A stretch of DNA of 64,000 bases from Candidatus Anammoxibacter sp. Its GTDB lineage: Bacteria; Planctomycetota; Brocadiia; Brocadiales; Anammoxibacteraceae. Below the pieces are notes generated by a model. The model saw only the letters and a program-made list of their open reading frames with translations. It was not told the DNA's origin and searched no databases. Position 1 is the stretch's first letter. Every line of letters begins with the position of its first letter. This document shows, in pieces, positions 62,675 through 64,000 of this stretch. The position numbers were made by a program, and so were the translations under genes. Location of the stretch: the NCBI GenBank assembly GCA_021777105.1, contig JAIQZQ010000090.1, forward strand, positions 1 to 64,000, read 5' to 3'.

Positions 62675-63706
62675 ATGAAAAAAACATTAACGGAACTTGC
62701 CGATTATGTCGGCGGCAAAGTAGCAGGCGACGGGTCAATTGAAATTCTGGGCGTAATGACGATTGAAGACGCTGCAGAAGGCTACATAACGTTTGTCTCA
62801 AATCAAAAATACGAAAACATGATAAATGAGACCAAGGCCTCCGCCGTAATTGCCGCGCCGCATATTAAAAATAGCGGCAAACCATTGCTGGTTGTTGACA
62901 ATCCATACCTGGCTTACGCAAAAATAGTGGATTTAATGATGAACGTCAAACCCGCTCATCCTAAAACCATAGCCCCCGGCGCAACGATTGATAAAAATGT
63001 TTCATTGGGCAACGGCGTTACTATTTATCCAAACGTGTTTGTCGGCGCAAATTGCAGCATTGGCGACAACACGGTCTTATACCCGGGCGTTTACATAGGG
63101 GAAGATTGCAAAATAGGCTCGGATACTGAAATATTCCCAAATGCGGTAGTTTATAAAGCCTGCTCAATAGGCAATCGCGTGACTATTCATAGCAATGCCG
63201 TAATCGGCAGCCCGAGTTTCGGATATGCTCCAGACGGCAAAACATACTACAAAATTCCTCATGTAGGCACAACTGTGATAGAAGACGACGTTGATATTGA
63301 GCCGAACACAACCATAAGCCGCGCGGCATTAGGAGAAACCAGGATAAAGAAAGGCGCTAAGATTGGTTGCCTTGTGGCCGTGGCCCATAGTGTTGAAGTT
63401 GGAGAAAACACGCTAATCGTAGCCCAATCAGGCATAGCGGGTTCCGTTAAAATAGGCAATAATGTGACAATCGCCGGGCAGACAGGCGTTTCAGGCCACC
63501 TTAAAATAGGCGACAACACCGTAATAGGAGGCCGATCCGGAGTGGCTAATGATTTGCCCCCAAACGGAGTATTTCTTGGAGCGCCGGCAATGCCTATAAA
63601 AAAGATGCGCAAATGCTACGCGGCTATTGCGCGCCTGCCTGAAATGCGCGACACGGTAAAAGAATTGACTAAAAAAGTCGCAACGCTTGAAAACAAAATG
63701 AAATAA
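62675..63706 (+). CDS. lpxD: UDP-3-O-(3-hydroxyacyl)glucosamine N-acyltransferase
   Basis: A 343-residue acyltransferase for the third step of lipid A synthesis, adding an acyl chain to the amine of UDP-3-O-acyl-glucosamine. The N-terminal uridine-binding domain (1-100) has DAAEGYITFVSNQKYENM. A left-handed beta helix of hexapeptide repeats fills about 105-320, with HSNAVIGSPSFGYAPDG and VAHSVEVGENT, the latter carrying the catalytic His. A C-terminal helix (LPEMRDTVKELTKKVATLENKM) ends the protein. It is followed 34 bases later by lpxI. lpxA and fabZ are not adjacent on the left. Confidence 0.95.
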   Translation: MKKTLTELADYVGGKVAGDGSIEILGVMTIEDAAEGYITFVSNQKYENMINETKASAVIAAPHIKNSGKPLLVVDNPYLAYAKIVDLMMNVKPAHPKTIAPGATIDKNVSLGNGVTIYPNVFVGANCSIGDNTVLYPGVYIGEDCKIGSDTEIFPNAVVYKACSIGNRVTIHSNAVIGSPSFGYAPDGKTYYKIPHVGTTVIEDDVDIEPNTTISRAALGETRIKKGAKIGCLVAVAHSVEVGENTLIVAQSGIAGSVKIGNNVTIAGQTGVSGHLKIGDNTVIGGRSGVANDLPPNGVFLGAPAMPIKKMRKCYAAIARLPEMRDTVKELTKKVATLENKMK

Positions 63707-63740
63707 ATTTTTGTAAAATTAATTGCATACAGCTTAGCAA

Positions 63741-64000
63741 ATGTCAGATGTAAATACAGATAACCAGGATAAAAACGGGGGCGAAAAGATTGGGCTTATT
63801 GCCGGCAATGGCCGTTTCCCAATACTTTTTGCGCAAGGAGCCGCATCAAACAATTTGAGGGTTATAGCAGTCGGCATAAAAGGGGAAACGGAAAACGAGC
63901 TTGAAAACTATGTGGAAAAGCTTTATTGGGTCGGAATCGCCCAAATGGGAAAGTTGATAAAAATCCTGAACAAGGAAGGCGTTTCAAACGCCGTTATGGC
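63741..64000 (+). CDS. lpxI: UDP-2,3-diacylglucosamine pyrophosphatase LpxI, 5' part
   Basis: The first 86 codons of an LpxI-type protein, cut by the window edge. KIGLIAGNGRFPILFAQGA near 16-34 is the hallmark N-terminal motif, and RVIAVGIKGET and YWVGIAQMGKLIKILNKEGV follow as in LpxI. The enzyme removes UMP from UDP-diacylglucosamine in the fourth step of lipid A synthesis and replaces LpxH in many lineages. The 17-residue acidic lead before the motif is unusual. Its position 34 bases after lpxD supports the assignment. Confidence 0.85.
   Translation, partial: MSDVNTDNQDKNGGEKIGLIAGNGRFPILFAQGAASNNLRVIAVGIKGETENELENYVEKLYWVGIAQMGKLIKILNKEGVSNAVM

Overview
The window looks like chromosome from a Gram-negative, AT-leaning bacterium. 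LpxD and an LpxI-type protein at the right edge imply lipid A. MurJ, FabI, siroheme-dependent sulfite assimilation and a complete set of ordinary Shine-Dalgarno starts fit a free-living heterotroph. No rRNA, tRNA, CRISPR array or classical insertion sequence was recognised. The many small palindromic repeats, PKD/DUF1566 and LamG surface proteins, a STAND NTPase, a Roco protein and several toxin-antitoxin modules are typical of large-genome uncultured lineages (deltaproteobacterial, Nitrospinota-like or candidate phyla); I cannot place it more finely.

Layout. 0-5.2 kb: a TIR-STAND-TPR protein and two small toxin-antitoxin loci (Phd/PIN, solitary HicB) set in repeat-rich spacers. 5.5-19.6 kb: housekeeping genes (fabI, recD2, a TIGR01777 epimerase, pyrE-pyrF, thiE-murJ, a c-di-GMP phosphodiesterase), interrupted by an AAA/DUF4143 ATPase and a DUF4258/YgiT pair bracketed by direct repeats. 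20.2-25.3 kb: a 500-residue protein of a widespread uncharacterised family, and a secreted DUF1566/8xPKD protein.

25.67-37.56 kb holds the most unusual block: a tightly packed seven-gene operon with an EEP-fold nuclease-like protein, a 1408-residue protein of unknown family ending in helical repeats, three radical SAM proteins, a double-length MGT/UGT-type glycosyltransferase and a GT2 glycosyltransferase. It looks like a biosynthetic or modification pathway I cannot match to a described one. It is followed by a hybrid histidine kinase and, convergently, a Roco (LRR-ROC-COR) protein.

43.1-47.3 kb: histidine utilisation (hutI, ftcD, hutU; no hutH in the window). 47.5-53.4 kb is sparsely coded and rich in regulatory signals: an almost perfect sigma-54 promoter before a small zinc-ribbon protein, a CRP-type palindrome, a 95-bp duplication, a secreted LamG/tail-fibre-like protein, and two small proteins with strong ribosome-binding sites that resemble an aegerolysin-like beta-sandwich and a CheD/CNF-like deamidase fold. 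53.8-64 kb: ettA, a sulfur and amino-acid operon (argH, lysA, siroheme synthase, sulfite reductase, cysteine synthase), a CPBP protease, lpxD and the start of lpxI.

A composite repeat with two hairpins occurs three times (6.6, 21.9 and 55.7 kb) plus a fragment at 13.4 kb, and a second short inverted repeat occurs at five places. Start codons were moved to the first ATG where the longest reading frame began with an unsupported TTG.
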